This document shows, one piece after another, positions 7,843-16,755 of a stretch of 64,000 bases of DNA. Under the pieces are notes generated by a model. It was not told where the DNA came from. It ran no database searches and saw nothing but the letters and a program-made list of their open reading frames with translations. How positions within the stretch are numbered: the first letter of the stretch is position 1; every line of letters starts with the position of its first letter. The position numbers and the translations under genes are program-made. Source of the stretch: an uncultured Alcanivorax sp. (GTDB lineage: Bacteria; Pseudomonadota; Gammaproteobacteria; Pseudomonadales; Alcanivoracaceae); the NCBI RefSeq assembly GCF_947258575.1, contig NZ_CAMYIV010000005.1, positions 1 to 64,000 of the forward strand. The letters are read 5' to 3'.

Positions 7843-9269
7843 ACGAAACGGCCCAACAACAGCCCCGCTTTGCCGTGGTCGGCCACCCCAACAAGGGCAA
7901 GTCCAGCGTGGTGGCCACCCTGGCCCAGAACGACTCCATTGCCATCGCCATGGAGCCGGGCACCACCCGTGACAGCCACCGTTACCCCATGAAAGTGGAC
8001 GACGTCACCCTCTACGAGCTTATCGACACCCCCGGCTTCCAGCGCCCGCGCAAGGTGCTGGCCTGGCTGCAGGGCCACAGCCTGTCCGCCTCCGACCGCC
8101 CGGAAACGGTGGCGGCCTTCGTCACCCAGCATGGGGATGATCCGCGCTATCACGACGAATGCGAGTTGCTGCGGCCCATCGTGGAAGGCGCCGGCATTAT
8201 CTATGTGGTAGATGGCTCGGTGCCCTACAACCGCGAACACGAAGCGGAAATGAACATCCTGCGCTGGACCGGCCGGGCCAGCCTGGCGCTGATCAACCAG
8301 ATCGGCAGCGACGATCACAGTGCCGATTGGGAAGCGGCCCTGGGCCAGTACTTCCAGATCGTGCGTCGCTTCGACGCGGTCCACGCCCCTTTCGAAAAGC
8401 ACCTGGACCTGCTGCGCAGCTTCGGGCAACTGGCACCGGACTGGCGCGAACCGCTGGATGCGGCCCTGGAATACCTGCAGGCCCTCAAATTCGGTCGCGA
8501 CAGCCAGGCCCTGGAGCACATCGCCGATGCCCTGATCGACATGCTCGGCCATCAGGAAAGCACCCGTCTGGGCGAACACGAGCCCGCCAAGCCGCTGTTG
8601 CCCAAGCTCCGCCAACGCTGGCAGAACTGGCAGCGCGAGCGGGAGCAGCGGCTACGTCGAGGGGTGGAAGACCTCTACCAGCATCGTCGCCTGCAACGGC
8701 AGGAAAGTGACCTGCTCACCCCGGACGATGGCGACCTGTTCAGCGAACGCACCCGCCAGCTCTGGGGCATCAGCAAGACCCAGCTGGCCGCCGCCGGTTT
8801 CGGCGCCGGTGCGGTGGGCGGCGCCGGCCTGGATGCGGTGACCCTGGGACATTCCCTGGGCACTGGCGCCCTTATCGGCGGCCTGCTCGGCGCTGCCGGC
8901 AGCTACTACTACGGCGACAAACTCACCCGCCTGAAACTGGGGCCCCTCAGCGGCGGCTTCCGCGAAGCGGTCTACGGCCCCCTGAAAGACCCCCAGTTCG
9001 CCTACGTGGTACTGGGCCGTGCCCTGGTGCACAGCTACGAAGTGAGCCAGCGCAACCACGCCGGCCGCGACGTGCTGGCGGTAAAAGACGCCGGCGAACA
9101 CTGGCTGGAGCACATGGACCGCAAGGACCGCCAACGCCTGCACAAGACCCTGCAATCCCTGGCCAACCGCAAGTTCGAACCCGGCAAACGCCAACGGCTG
9201 ATCGAGCAGCTGGAACAGGCGCAGCAGGCGTTCGCGCGCTGGCAGATGGAGCAGTTTGAGGGCGGTTAA
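7839..9269 (+). CDS. GTPase with DUF3482 domain
   Basis: 476 residues, translationally coupled (ATGA overlap, 7839-7842) to the DUF2868 membrane protein. The N-terminal G domain has G1 GHPNKGKS (15-22), G2 GTTRD (41-45) and G3 DTPG (63-66), as in Era/TrmE-type GTPases. The expected G4 NKxD reads NQIG in ALINQIGSDD, so base specificity may differ. The C-terminal half contains a glycine/alanine-rich stretch (FGAGAVGGAGLDAVTLG and LIGGLLGAAGSYYYG) typical of DUF3482 that could insert in or bind a membrane. The stop codon TAA lies inside a GTTAAC heptamer repeat. Confidence 0.87.
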   Translation: MNETAQQQPRFAVVGHPNKGKSSVVATLAQNDSIAIAMEPGTTRDSHRYPMKVDDVTLYELIDTPGFQRPRKVLAWLQGHSLSASDRPETVAAFVTQHGDDPRYHDECELLRPIVEGAGIIYVVDGSVPYNREHEAEMNILRWTGRASLALINQIGSDDHSADWEAALGQYFQIVRRFDAVHAPFEKHLDLLRSFGQLAPDWREPLDAALEYLQALKFGRDSQALEHIADALIDMLGHQESTRLGEHEPAKPLLPKLRQRWQNWQREREQRLRRGVEDLYQHRRLQRQESDLLTPDDGDLFSERTRQLWGISKTQLAAAGFGAGAVGGAGLDAVTLGHSLGTGALIGGLLGAAGSYYYGDKLTRLKLGPLSGGFREAVYGPLKDPQFAYVVLGRALVHSYEVSQRNHAGRDVLAVKDAGEHWLEHMDRKDRQRLHKTLQSLANRKFEPGKRQRLIEQLEQAQQAFARWQMEQFEGG

Positions 9270-9410
9270 CAGTTAACAGCGACGCGGTTTGGCGTGGGTT
9301 CCGGTTTTCAAGGCCAGGGGCCGCGCACCCAGCTTTGCGCGCGGGCAGGGGCGTTATAGACAAGACAGCGGTGATTCGCGAACTGTTCACTGTTAACTAT
9401 TCACTATTAA
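9265..9410. repeat. GTTAACAG heptamer inverted-repeat element
   Basis: gttaacagttaacag at 9265-9279 is mirrored by aactgttcactgttaacta at 9381-9399, followed by ttcactattaa; the arms are 7-bp periodic. The same repeat pair flanks the 15401-15530 junction. The TAA stop of the upstream GTPase is part of the first GTTAAC. Confidence 0.8.
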
Positions 9411-9530
9411 ATGCCTTTTTTTGCATTCCGCTCAGTCAGCAAAACCGCCCTGGTGGCAGATTTGCGAAGGGTGTTCATTGCTCTGACACGAGAGTCTGGG
9501 CAAGCTGAAACGATCGAACGAGGACGTTTC

Positions 9531-10256
9531 ATGCTGCCCGAAGAAATCAAACTCAAGCTTGCTCCCTTGTCCCGGTCCGCCTGGCGGCCCCGGGTGGGGC
9601 CTGCTGTGCCCGGTGCGCGCTCCAAGTTTGGTGGCCTGCCTTTGCTCAGGCCGGACGAATCCTGGCCCTGTTGCGGGCATTGTCATCAGCCCATGCAGCT
9701 GTTCGTGCAACTGGATTCCGGCGATCTGCCGGCGGACGCAGGGCAGCCTTTCGGAGATGGTGTTCTGCAGGTGTTTTACTGCACCAACATGGAAGAGGAA
9801 TGCGAAGTACTCGGTCAGGCCCATTTGCCTTTCTCCGAGGCTTCAATGACACGGGTGATTCCCCGCGACCAGACCCACGGTTTCGATGCCCTGCCGGTGA
9901 CCATTCCTGATGCCTTCCCCGAGCAATCCCTGACTGGCTGGAGCCGACACAACGATTTCCCCGATCAGCAGGAAACCGTGGCGATCAACGATGACCTGCC
10001 CGATGGCACCCTCGCCCTGCTCCATGCCCACCGCCCTGCCCCACGGGCCGGCGACAAACTGCTGGGCTGGCCACACTGGGTTCAACATGCGGACTATCCG
10101 GAGTGTCCCTGTTGCCAGAAAAAAATGCATTTTGTTATGCAGCTGGATTCCACGGACACCCTACCCTTCTGGTTTGGAGATTACGGTTGCGCCTATGTTT
10201 TCCAGTGTGAAAACCATGCCGACGTGATGACCATGACCTGGTCAAGCCGCACCTGA
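9531..10256 (+). CDS. DUF1963 (YwqG-like) family protein
   Basis: 241 residues. The start at 9531 (MLPEEIKLK) is chosen for the gaacgagga ribosome binding site; an upstream in-frame ATG at 9411 lies inside the heptamer repeat. The sequence has the features of DUF1963: an early KFGGLPLL, FVQLDSGDLP, a second half LGWPHWVQHADYPECPCC, and a repeat of the H-F-V-M-Q-L-D-S motif. Cysteine pairs CCGHC and CPCC could bind zinc. Cytoplasmic; function unknown in this family. Confidence 0.75.
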   Translation: MLPEEIKLKLAPLSRSAWRPRVGPAVPGARSKFGGLPLLRPDESWPCCGHCHQPMQLFVQLDSGDLPADAGQPFGDGVLQVFYCTNMEEECEVLGQAHLPFSEASMTRVIPRDQTHGFDALPVTIPDAFPEQSLTGWSRHNDFPDQQETVAINDDLPDGTLALLHAHRPAPRAGDKLLGWPHWVQHADYPECPCCQKKMHFVMQLDSTDTLPFWFGDYGCAYVFQCENHADVMTMTWSSRT

Positions 10257-10475
10257 TTTTAAAAAAATAATAAAAAATCATTCCTAAACATTGATTTAAT
10301 TTCCGCCAATTACCGTAGGGTGCACTGAGCCTAAGGCGAACTGCACCATCAAGCGCGGAAAAGGTGCAGTTCGCTTAGGCTCAGTGCACCCTACATATCC
10401 GTTGGCGTGTTAAAGAATGAAAAAGCGCCGTGGGCCCTGCGCTGAAAGTGCTTTTGATTCAAGCCCACCATCGTC
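10257..10475. other. Intergenic AT-rich tract followed by a large palindrome
   Basis: Starts with an AT-rich run (10258-10300) and then the 80-bp palindrome at 10315-10394. No gene seen. Confidence 0.6.
10315..10394. repeat. 82-bp-class palindrome, copy 1 (GTAGGGTGCACTGAGCCTAAG)
   Basis: The arm gtagggtgcactgagcctaa continuing with ggcgaactgcacc is repeated in inverse as ggtgcagttcgcttaggctc then agtgcaccctac, with a loop of about 15 bp. Near-identical copies are at 32185-32265 and 37242-37324. Confidence 0.95.
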
Positions 10476-11387
10476 CTAATGCCCCCGCTCCCGACGATAC
10501 CCCTGCGGCGAAATGCCCATCACTTTTTTAAACAATCGCGAAAAATAATAGGGGTCGTCATAGCCGAGCCAAGAGGCTATCTGCGCCACGGTATCGTCAC
10601 TGATATCCAGCAGATAACAGGCATGGCTGACCTTGATGCGCTGGAACGCCTGCATGGGTGTTTGCCCGGTCTGGCGTTTGTATTCGCGAATAAAGTGGTA
10701 GCGCGATAACGCACTGGTGGCGGCCACCAGTTCGTCAAGATTGAGCCGGCGGGTGAGGGCGGTTTGCAGGTAGCTGTTGACCCGGTTGATATCCAGAGAC
10801 GCGTGGCGGGTGGTGTGCTGGCGGCGCATCAGCGCGGCGAAGGCCAGCAGGCTGCGCAACAGGTTGGCCGCATAGACCAGGTGCTCCGGCTGCACCCGGG
10901 TGACGGCGGCGAGCAGGGCCTGAAATTCCTCCGCCAACCGCGAATGCACCCCCACCGTTACCCGGTAACGCTCAGGGCTGTCCCCGGCAATTTCGTCAAA
11001 ATAACGCGGCGCTTCATCGCCACCCAGGTGCACCCAGTAAATGCTCCAGGGGTCGCTGTCATCCGCCTGGTAGTGATGCGCAAGGCCCGCCGGCAGCAGC
11101 AACAGGTCACCAGCCAGGACCGGCAACGTCTGGCCATTGACCTGTAATTGGCCTTGACCTGCGACGCAGTAAATCAACAGATCATCTGCCGGCTGCGCCC
11201 GCAGCATGCGGTGTCCACCGGCATGGGGGTAGTAGCCGACGCCATGGGGCAGGCAGCCGCGACAGAGGGGGTGTGCGGTCATGGTGGCCAGCACCGCCGG
11301 CGGAATCACGGTGCGCTGACCGGTGTCGGGCAGGGGCCAGCGGGAGGTTTCCGCCGGGTGGTGACCGGTTGTCGTCGAAAGGCTCAT
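10476..11387 (-). CDS. AraC-family regulator with cupin sensor, MmsR-like
   Basis: 303 residues from the ATG at 11387 (MSLSTTTG); 11396 is an alternative start. The N-terminal cupin/AraC-binding region ([30 protein letters not shown], in parts) is followed by a C-terminal double helix-turn-helix ending in the AraC signature around [29 protein letters not shown]. Divergent from mmsA, 104 bp apart, the arrangement of mmsR and the mmsAB operon in Pseudomonas aeruginosa; it therefore probably activates valine/3-hydroxyisobutyrate catabolism. The role is inferred from context and family; the effector is not visible from sequence. Confidence 0.85.
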   Translation of the reverse strand: MSLSTTTGHHPAETSRWPLPDTGQRTVIPPAVLATMTAHPLCRGCLPHGVGYYPHAGGHRMLRAQPADDLLIYCVAGQGQLQVNGQTLPVLAGDLLLLPAGLAHHYQADDSDPWSIYWVHLGGDEAPRYFDEIAGDSPERYRVTVGVHSRLAEEFQALLAAVTRVQPEHLVYAANLLRSLLAFAALMRRQHTTRHASLDINRVNSYLQTALTRRLNLDELVAATSALSRYHFIREYKRQTGQTPMQAFQRIKVSHACYLLDISDDTVAQIASWLGYDDPYYFSRLFKKVMGISPQGYRRERGH

Positions 11388-11490
11388 AAACCGCAATATA
11401 GTCCATTCAAGTCAAAAGTGGCTATCTCTATCGCTCAATCCCTGTGCTACAAAGGGACCCATACCGACAATACTTGCGTGGAGAGCTGTC

Positions 11491-12990
11491 ATGACCCGTC
11501 GTCTGCCCCTGCTGATTAATGGCGAATTCGTCGCCAGCCAGACCGACCAATGGATTCCTGTGACCAACCCGGCCACCCAGGACATTCTGTGTGAAGCCCC
11601 GGCGGCCACTGGCGAGGAAATGGAGCAGGCCATTGCGGCGGGTAGGGCGGCGTTCCAGACCTGGAAAGAAGTACCGGTCTCCGAGCGTGCCCGGTTGATG
11701 CTGCGTTATCAGGCGCTGTTGAAAGAGCATCACGACGAGATTGCTGAAATCCTTAGCCAGGAAACCGGCAAAACCTTCGAGGATGCCAAAGGGGACGTGT
11801 GGCGTGGCATCGAAGTGGCTGAGCAGGCCGCCAACATCGCTTCGCTGATGATGGGCGAAACTGTTGAGAACGTGGCGCGCAGCATCGACACCCATTCCTG
11901 GACCCAGCCGCTGGGTGTGTGCGCGGGGATTACCCCGTTCAACTTCCCGGCCATGATTCCCCTGTGGATGTTTCCGCTGGCCATCGCCGCGGGTAACACC
12001 TTTGTGCTCAAGCCCTCCGAGCAGGATCCGATGACCCCGACCCGTCTGGCGGAACTGTTCCAGGAAGCCGGCGCGGCGCCGGGCCTGTTGCAGGTGGTGC
12101 ACGGCGGCAAGGAACAGGTAGATACCCTGCTCACACATCCCGACATCAAGGCCGTCTCGTTTGTGGGCTCGGTGCCGGTGGGTCAGCACGTGTACCGCAC
12201 CGCCACCGACAACATGAAGCGCGCGCAGTGTTTTGCCGGTGCCAAGAACCACATGGTGATCATGCCCGATGCCAACAAGGATCAGGTGGTCAGCAGCCTG
12301 GTGGGGTCGTCCTGCGGGGCGGCAGGCCAGCGCTGCATGGCCATCAGCGTGGCGGTGTTCGTGGGCGATTCAAAAGAATGGATCGATGAGCTGGCCAGCC
12401 AGTTTGGGCAGATTCGTCCCGGTGCCTGGAACGATCCGGATGCGGCCTATGGCCCGCAGATCAGTCCGGCGGCAAAACAGCGGGTGCTGAAAATGATCGA
12501 GCAGGGCAAGCAGGAGGGTGCCACCTGTCTGCTGGATGGCTCCGATTGCACCGTGGAAGGCCTGCCTGATGGCAACTGGGTCGGGCCGACCCTGTTTACC
12601 GATGTGACTGCCAACATGGCGATTTACCAGGAAGAAATTTTCGGCCCGGTATTGTGCTGTGTGTGCGTGGATTCGCTGGATGAGGCGTTGGAACTGGTCA
12701 ACAACAGCCCCTATGGCAACGGCACCTCCATCTTTACCGCCAGCGGTGCCGCCGCGCGGAAATATCAGCACGAAGTGGAAGTGGGGCAGGTGGGTATCAA
12801 CGTGCCGATTCCGGTGCCGCTGCCGTTCTTCAGCTTCACCGGCTGGAAAGGCTCGTTCTACGGTGACCAGCACGCGTACGGCAAACAGGGCGTGCGTTTC
12901 TATACGGAAACCAAAACCGTCACCAGCCGTTGGTTCGATTCGGATATCCCGGTTGCCGCTGGGCCGAACATGAGCATTAATTTGAAATAA
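11491..12990 (+). CDS. mmsA: Methylmalonate-semialdehyde dehydrogenase (CoA-acylating)
   Basis: 499 residues. Converts methylmalonate semialdehyde to propionyl-CoA using CoA and NAD+, last step of valine degradation. ALDH-superfamily features: TPFNFP at 148-153, the cofactor-binding [10 protein letters not shown] at 171-180, and the catalytic cysteine in GQRCMA (Cys282). The F-F-S-F-T-G-W-K-G segment near residue 450 is characteristic of MmsA rather than other ALDHs. First gene of a four-gene cluster with the acyl-CoA dehydrogenase and mmsB, and an MmsR-like regulator upstream. Confidence 0.94.
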   Translation: MTRRLPLLINGEFVASQTDQWIPVTNPATQDILCEAPAATGEEMEQAIAAGRAAFQTWKEVPVSERARLMLRYQALLKEHHDEIAEILSQETGKTFEDAKGDVWRGIEVAEQAANIASLMMGETVENVARSIDTHSWTQPLGVCAGITPFNFPAMIPLWMFPLAIAAGNTFVLKPSEQDPMTPTRLAELFQEAGAAPGLLQVVHGGKEQVDTLLTHPDIKAVSFVGSVPVGQHVYRTATDNMKRAQCFAGAKNHMVIMPDANKDQVVSSLVGSSCGAAGQRCMAISVAVFVGDSKEWIDELASQFGQIRPGAWNDPDAAYGPQISPAAKQRVLKMIEQGKQEGATCLLDGSDCTVEGLPDGNWVGPTLFTDVTANMAIYQEEIFGPVLCCVCVDSLDEALELVNNSPYGNGTSIFTASGAAARKYQHEVEVGQVGINVPIPVPLPFFSFTGWKGSFYGDQHAYGKQGVRFYTETKTVTSRWFDSDIPVAAGPNMSINLK

Positions 12991-12991
12991 A

Positions 12992-13149
12992 TTTTCACCA
13001 CAGAGGGCACTGAGGCACAGAGGGTTTTTAGATTCATTTTTCTTCAGGCGTAGAAGATAACGGAAAAAGTTTCCGATTTTCTGAAAGCTATAAAGAAAAC
13101 ATGAAATTATTTTTCTCGGTGAACTCTGCGCCCTCTGTGGTAAAAAAAT
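12992..13149. repeat. MITE-like element with ACCACAGAGG terminal inverted repeats (copy 2)
   Basis: Left end ttttcaccacagagggcact, right end gcgccctctgtggtaaaaaa, interior ataaagaaaacatgaaatta as in copy 1 at 5906-6056. It lies between mmsA and the acyl-CoA dehydrogenase. A half REP sequence (gtaggagccatgctcgcatg, 13153-13172) follows immediately. Confidence 0.85.
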
Positions 13150-13205
13150 ACTGTAGGAGCCATGCTCGCATGGCGAAGAAATCACGATAAAGGTGACAAA
13201 ACGTC

Positions 13206-14357
13206 GTGGACTTTTCTTTCACAGAAGAACAAATCGCTTTCCGCGAAACGGCTAGACAGTTTTCTGAAAAAGCACTGGCGCCGTTTGCCGCAGAATGGGA
13301 TGCCAAAAGCCTCTTCCCCAAAGACGCCATTCGCGAAGCCGGCGCGTTGGGGTTCTGTTCCCTGTACTGCGATGAAGAGCACGGGGGCATGGGATTGAGC
13401 CGGCTGGATGCGGCGTTGATCTTTGAACAACTCTCCCAGGGTTGCACCTCCACCACCGCCTTCATCACCATCCACAATATGGCCACCTGGATGCTCACCC
13501 GTTTCGGCAGCGATGTTATCCGGGCCCGCTGGGCGGCCGATTTGATGAGCGGGGAAAAGCTGGCGTCCTACTGCCTCACCGAACCGGGTGCCGGTTCCGA
13601 TGCGGCCTCGTTAAGTACCACCGCGAAAAAAGACGGCGATGATTATGTGTTGAACGGCGCCAAGGCGTTTATTTCCGGCGCCGGCGATACCGATGTGTTG
13701 GTGTTGATGGCGCGCACCGGCGGGCCCGGTGCCGGCGGCATTTCCTGCTTTGCGGTGCCGGCGGATGCTCCCGGCGTCAGCTATGGTCGCAACGAAGCCA
13801 AGATGGGCTGGAAGAGCCAGCCCACCCGGGCGGTGATTCTGGAAGACGCACGCATTCCGGGCGACTGCCTGATCGGTGAAGAAGGGCAGGGCTTTCGCAT
13901 CGCCATGGCCGGTCTGGATGGCGGGCGTATCAATATCGCCAGCTGCTCTCTGGGCGCCGCCCAGGCGGCCCTGCGCCAGGCTCAGCAATACGTGCAGGAA
14001 CGCAAACAATTCGGCCAGGCCATTGGTGATTTCCAGACCGTGCAATTTACTTTGGCAGATATGGCCACAGAGCTGGTGGCAGCCCAGCAGATGGTGCGCC
14101 TGGCCGCCTGGAAACTGGATCAGAATCACAGCGACAAAAGCATGCTGTGCGCCATGGCAAAACGCCTGGCAACGGACCTGTGTTTCAACGTCTGCAACCA
14201 GGCACTGCAACTGCATGGCGGCTACGGCTATATCAGTGAGTATCCGCTGGAGCGTTACGTGCGTGATGCGCGGGTGCACCAGATTCTGGAAGGCACCAAC
14301 GAAATCATGCGCGTGATTATCGCGCGAAATGTACTGAAAGATTTATCGTTTTTATAA
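13206..14357 (+). CDS. Acyl-CoA dehydrogenase, probable isobutyryl-CoA dehydrogenase
   Basis: 383 residues from a GTG start at 13206 with aaaggtg upstream. FAD-dependent alpha,beta-dehydrogenation of acyl-CoA. Visible motifs: AYCLTEPGAGSDA-type flavin-binding segment (here SYCLTEPGAGSDA), QFGQAIGDFQTVQF, LQLHGGYGYISEYP and the C-terminal GTNEIMR. Lying between mmsA and mmsB, the substrate is most likely isobutyryl-CoA of the valine pathway, the usual partner in this operon. Start codon is weak but the N-terminus MDFSFTEEQ is standard. Confidence 0.88.
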   Translation: MDFSFTEEQIAFRETARQFSEKALAPFAAEWDAKSLFPKDAIREAGALGFCSLYCDEEHGGMGLSRLDAALIFEQLSQGCTSTTAFITIHNMATWMLTRFGSDVIRARWAADLMSGEKLASYCLTEPGAGSDAASLSTTAKKDGDDYVLNGAKAFISGAGDTDVLVLMARTGGPGAGGISCFAVPADAPGVSYGRNEAKMGWKSQPTRAVILEDARIPGDCLIGEEGQGFRIAMAGLDGGRINIASCSLGAAQAALRQAQQYVQERKQFGQAIGDFQTVQFTLADMATELVAAQQMVRLAAWKLDQNHSDKSMLCAMAKRLATDLCFNVCNQALQLHGGYGYISEYPLERYVRDARVHQILEGTNEIMRVIIARNVLKDLSFL

Positions 14358-14371
14358 GAGAAAAATCACCA

Positions 14372-14484
14372 TAGGAGCGGCGCTCTCTGTGCTCCTCGAG
14401 TGCGAGCCGCGAACCTGCTCGCGAAAGCCGTGCAAGTTTCATTCGCGGCTCATACTCGCAGAGCACAGAGAGCGCCGCTCCTAC
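14372..14484. repeat. Large palindrome between acyl-CoA dehydrogenase and mmsB
   Basis: The left arm (taggagcggcgctctctgtg, then ctcctcgagtgcgagccgcga) is mirrored by tcgcggctcatactcgcaga followed by gcacagagagcgccgctccta. The centre includes gctcgcgaaagccgtgcaag. Extended REP-like structure; a strong hairpin in the transcript may separate the two genes. Confidence 0.85.
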
Positions 14485-14512
14485 AGCAATAAAATACGAG
14501 GGAGAGATAACA

Positions 14513-15400
14513 ATGAAAATCGGATTCTTCGGTGTCGGTCATATGGGTGGGCCTATGGCGGCCAATTTGGTAAAGGCTGGCCATGAGGTAGTGGCGTTTG
14601 ACCTGATGCCCGCCTTGCTGGAAATCGTCGTTAAGGAAGGTGCCAAGGCGGCGAGTAGTGCGGTTGACGCTGTCGCCGGAGTCGACGTGGTTGTCAGCAT
14701 GCTGCCGTCAGCGGGTGCGGTTCGTGGTCTGTACCTGGGCGACGAAGGTGTGCTGTCGCACATTGATAAAAGCGCCTTGATCATCGACTGCTCCACCATC
14801 GATGCAGACACCGCCCGTGACGTGGCTGCTATTGCCAGAGAGCAGGGCAGGGAGATGATCGATGCGCCGGTGTCAGGCGGTGTCGGCGGTGCCAAGGCCG
14901 GCACGCTCACCTTTATCTGTGGCGGCCCCAGCGACGCCATCGACCGGGCCCGACCGGTACTGGAATGCATGGGCGCCCAGGTGTTCCGTGCCGGAGACAA
15001 CGGCGCTGGCCAGCTGGCTAAAATCTGCAACAACATGCTGCTGGCCATCCACATGATCGGCACCGCCGAAGCCCTGCAGATGGGCGCCGACCACGGCCTG
15101 GACCCGGCGGTCCTGTCCGAGATCATGAAAGCCAGCTCCGGCGACAACTGGTCCCTGGACAAGTACAACCCCTGGCCCGGCGTCATGGAAAACGTCCCGT
15201 CATCCAAAGACTACGAAGGCGGCTTTGCGGTGAAGCTGATGAACAAGGACCTGGGGTTGGCGCTACAAGCGGGACTGAGCACCCAGTCGGCGACCCCCAT
15301 GGGTAACCTGGCCAAGTCCTTGTATGCCGCCCATGGTAATCACGGCTATGCGGACAAGGATTTCTCCAGTATCCAGCGCTTCTTTCGCCACAAGGAGTAA
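14513..15400 (+). CDS. mmsB: 3-hydroxyisobutyrate dehydrogenase
   Basis: 295 residues. Oxidises 3-hydroxyisobutyrate to methylmalonate semialdehyde with NAD+, feeding MmsA. The N-terminal Rossmann motif GFFGVGHMGGPMA begins at residue 3; the substrate-binding DAPVSGGVGGAKAGTL and the catalytic lysine in GAGQLAKICNN are present; length is typical. The ATG at 14513 is preceded by gggagag. Last gene of the mms cluster, followed by a rho-independent terminator at 15467-15502. Confidence 0.94.
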   Translation: MKIGFFGVGHMGGPMAANLVKAGHEVVAFDLMPALLEIVVKEGAKAASSAVDAVAGVDVVVSMLPSAGAVRGLYLGDEGVLSHIDKSALIIDCSTIDADTARDVAAIAREQGREMIDAPVSGGVGGAKAGTLTFICGGPSDAIDRARPVLECMGAQVFRAGDNGAGQLAKICNNMLLAIHMIGTAEALQMGADHGLDPAVLSEIMKASSGDNWSLDKYNPWPGVMENVPSSKDYEGGFAVKLMNKDLGLALQAGLSTQSATPMGNLAKSLYAAHGNHGYADKDFSSIQRFFRHKE

Positions 15401-15530
15401 GGCAGTTAACAGTTTACAGTGAATAGTTAACAGCGCGCGAGAGAGCGTCACTCCAACTGAAATGATAAAGGCCGCGCCCAAATCGGGCTGCGGCCTTTTT
15501 TGTTTTCGCTGTTAACTGTTCACTGTTAAC
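15401..15530. repeat. GTTAAC heptamer inverted repeats flanking a terminator
   Basis: cagttaa cagttta cagtgaa tagttaa cag (15403-15433) is mirrored by ctgttaactgttcactgttaac (15509-15530). The TAA stop of ectD (15526-15528 on the minus strand) is part of the right-hand repeat. Same repeat as at 9265-9410. Confidence 0.85.
15467..15502 (+). terminator. Rho-independent terminator, mmsB/ectD junction
   Basis: The stem aaaggccgc with gcggccttt is followed by a T-run on the plus strand (ttttttgtttt) and preceded by A-residues, so it can serve mmsB and less strongly ectD. Confidence 0.8.
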
Positions 15531-16461
15531 TATCGTCCGCTTGCCAAAGCCGATCCGGATCATGCCCAAGAAAACGCGGGCGCCGTTTTCTGGCTGCATA
15601 AGGTTTATGGCAGGCGTTGTCACGCCGGTTGAAAACGAAGAACACATTGCTGCGCGGGTCCGGTGACATATTGGCGTTGGAACCGTGCAGGGTGTTGCAG
15701 TCAAACAGCAACAGGCTGCCCGCCGGGCCGGTGGGGGCCTCGATGCCATAGCGGTCGATCATTTTTGTCAGTGCGTGTTCAGAAGGCACGCCAATCTGTT
15801 GGGTCTTCAGTGACTGCTTGTGATGCTCCTGTGGTGTAGGGCCCACACAGGGAATGAAGTGTTTGTGTGAGCCGGGGATCAGCATCAGCGGGCCGTTGAA
15901 CAGGTGATTGTCCGTCAGAATGATGGAGGCGCTTACCGCATGCATCTCTGGCATGCCGTCTTCTGCATGCCAGGTTTCAAAATCCGAATGCCAGTTGAAT
16001 CCCTTGCCCTTGAAGCCCGGTTTGTAGTTGATGCGGGACTGATGCACATAGTGGCCACCACCGAGGATCTGCTCCACCCGTTGGGTCAGGCGCGGCTCGC
16101 GGGCCAGGTGCTGGAATGCCCGGTGCAGAAAGTGCACGGCAAACACGGAGCGGATCTTTTGGCTACCCGGTTCGGTGATCGTGAAAGGTTTGTCCCGGTA
16201 GTCATCCCGGTTGAGCAGATCGTTCATTGCCTCGGTCAGCGTGGCCACCTCGTCAGCCGGCAGAAAACCGGGCTCGAAAAGAAAGCCGTTTTTCTCAAAA
16301 TGATCAAGCTGATGTTCCGTTAATGGGCCGGGCAGATGGCGGCCTTTTACCGTTTGTTCCCGGCGCTCGTGCCAAGGTTTTTCCGGGTGCTGCTGCAGCC
16401 GGGTGGGGTAGGGGTCGGCCTGAGTCGTGGCCAGGCAAGTCAGGTTCTGCGCTGACATCAA
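15526..16461 (-). CDS. ectD: Ectoine hydroxylase (EctD)
   Basis: 311 residues. Fe(II)/2-oxoglutarate dioxygenase that converts ectoine to 5-hydroxyectoine, a compatible solute. The EctD signature is clear: NWHSDFETWHAEDGMP (157-171) supplies iron ligands His158 and Asp160, and FDCNTLHGSNANMSP (253-267) supplies His259; the arginine of DPRSN binds 2-oxoglutarate. Length is as expected. No ectABC genes are nearby, so it is an orphan; ectoine must be taken up or made elsewhere. Start could be the second Met at 16458. Phytanoyl-CoA dioxygenase is the wider family. Confidence 0.88.
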   Translation of the reverse strand: MMSAQNLTCLATTQADPYPTRLQQHPEKPWHERREQTVKGRHLPGPLTEHQLDHFEKNGFLFEPGFLPADEVATLTEAMNDLLNRDDYRDKPFTITEPGSQKIRSVFAVHFLHRAFQHLAREPRLTQRVEQILGGGHYVHQSRINYKPGFKGKGFNWHSDFETWHAEDGMPEMHAVSASIILTDNHLFNGPLMLIPGSHKHFIPCVGPTPQEHHKQSLKTQQIGVPSEHALTKMIDRYGIEAPTGPAGSLLLFDCNTLHGSNANMSPDPRSNVFFVFNRRDNACHKPYAARKRRPRFLGHDPDRLWQADDS

Positions 16462-16755
16462 ATCACCTCCGCGATCTAATCCACCGTTCAGAAACCGCCT
16501 GCGGTAAGGCGTTAGTTGCAGACATGAACCAGACAGAAATGCAGCCGCCAGCGGGCCACGGGGCTGGGCCGCTGGCAGGTGCGTCGGGTTCGTAATACAA
16601 GTGGCCGACAGAATTGTCGGCGACCCAAAAGATAAGGATTAGGGGAATATTTTCAAGAGCGGGCGGTGATCTGGTCGGACAGTATTGGGCTATCTATGCC
16701 GCACGCCAGCAAAGGGCGCTGGTGGGCAGCACATCGCCGCCCACCGGTGTCATGG
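16462..16755. other. Intergenic region between ectD and alkB
   Basis: No gene recognised. It should contain the ectD promoter near 16470-16560. A stem ggtgggc/gcccacc (16719-16744) lies just downstream of the alkB stop and could end alkB transcription, though it lacks a T-tract. Confidence 0.4.

Noticed and set aside
16475-16520. Sequence aaggcgttagttgc resembling an attC core
   Set aside because: No paired second core at a suitable distance and no cassette-like gene arrangement; likely chance.
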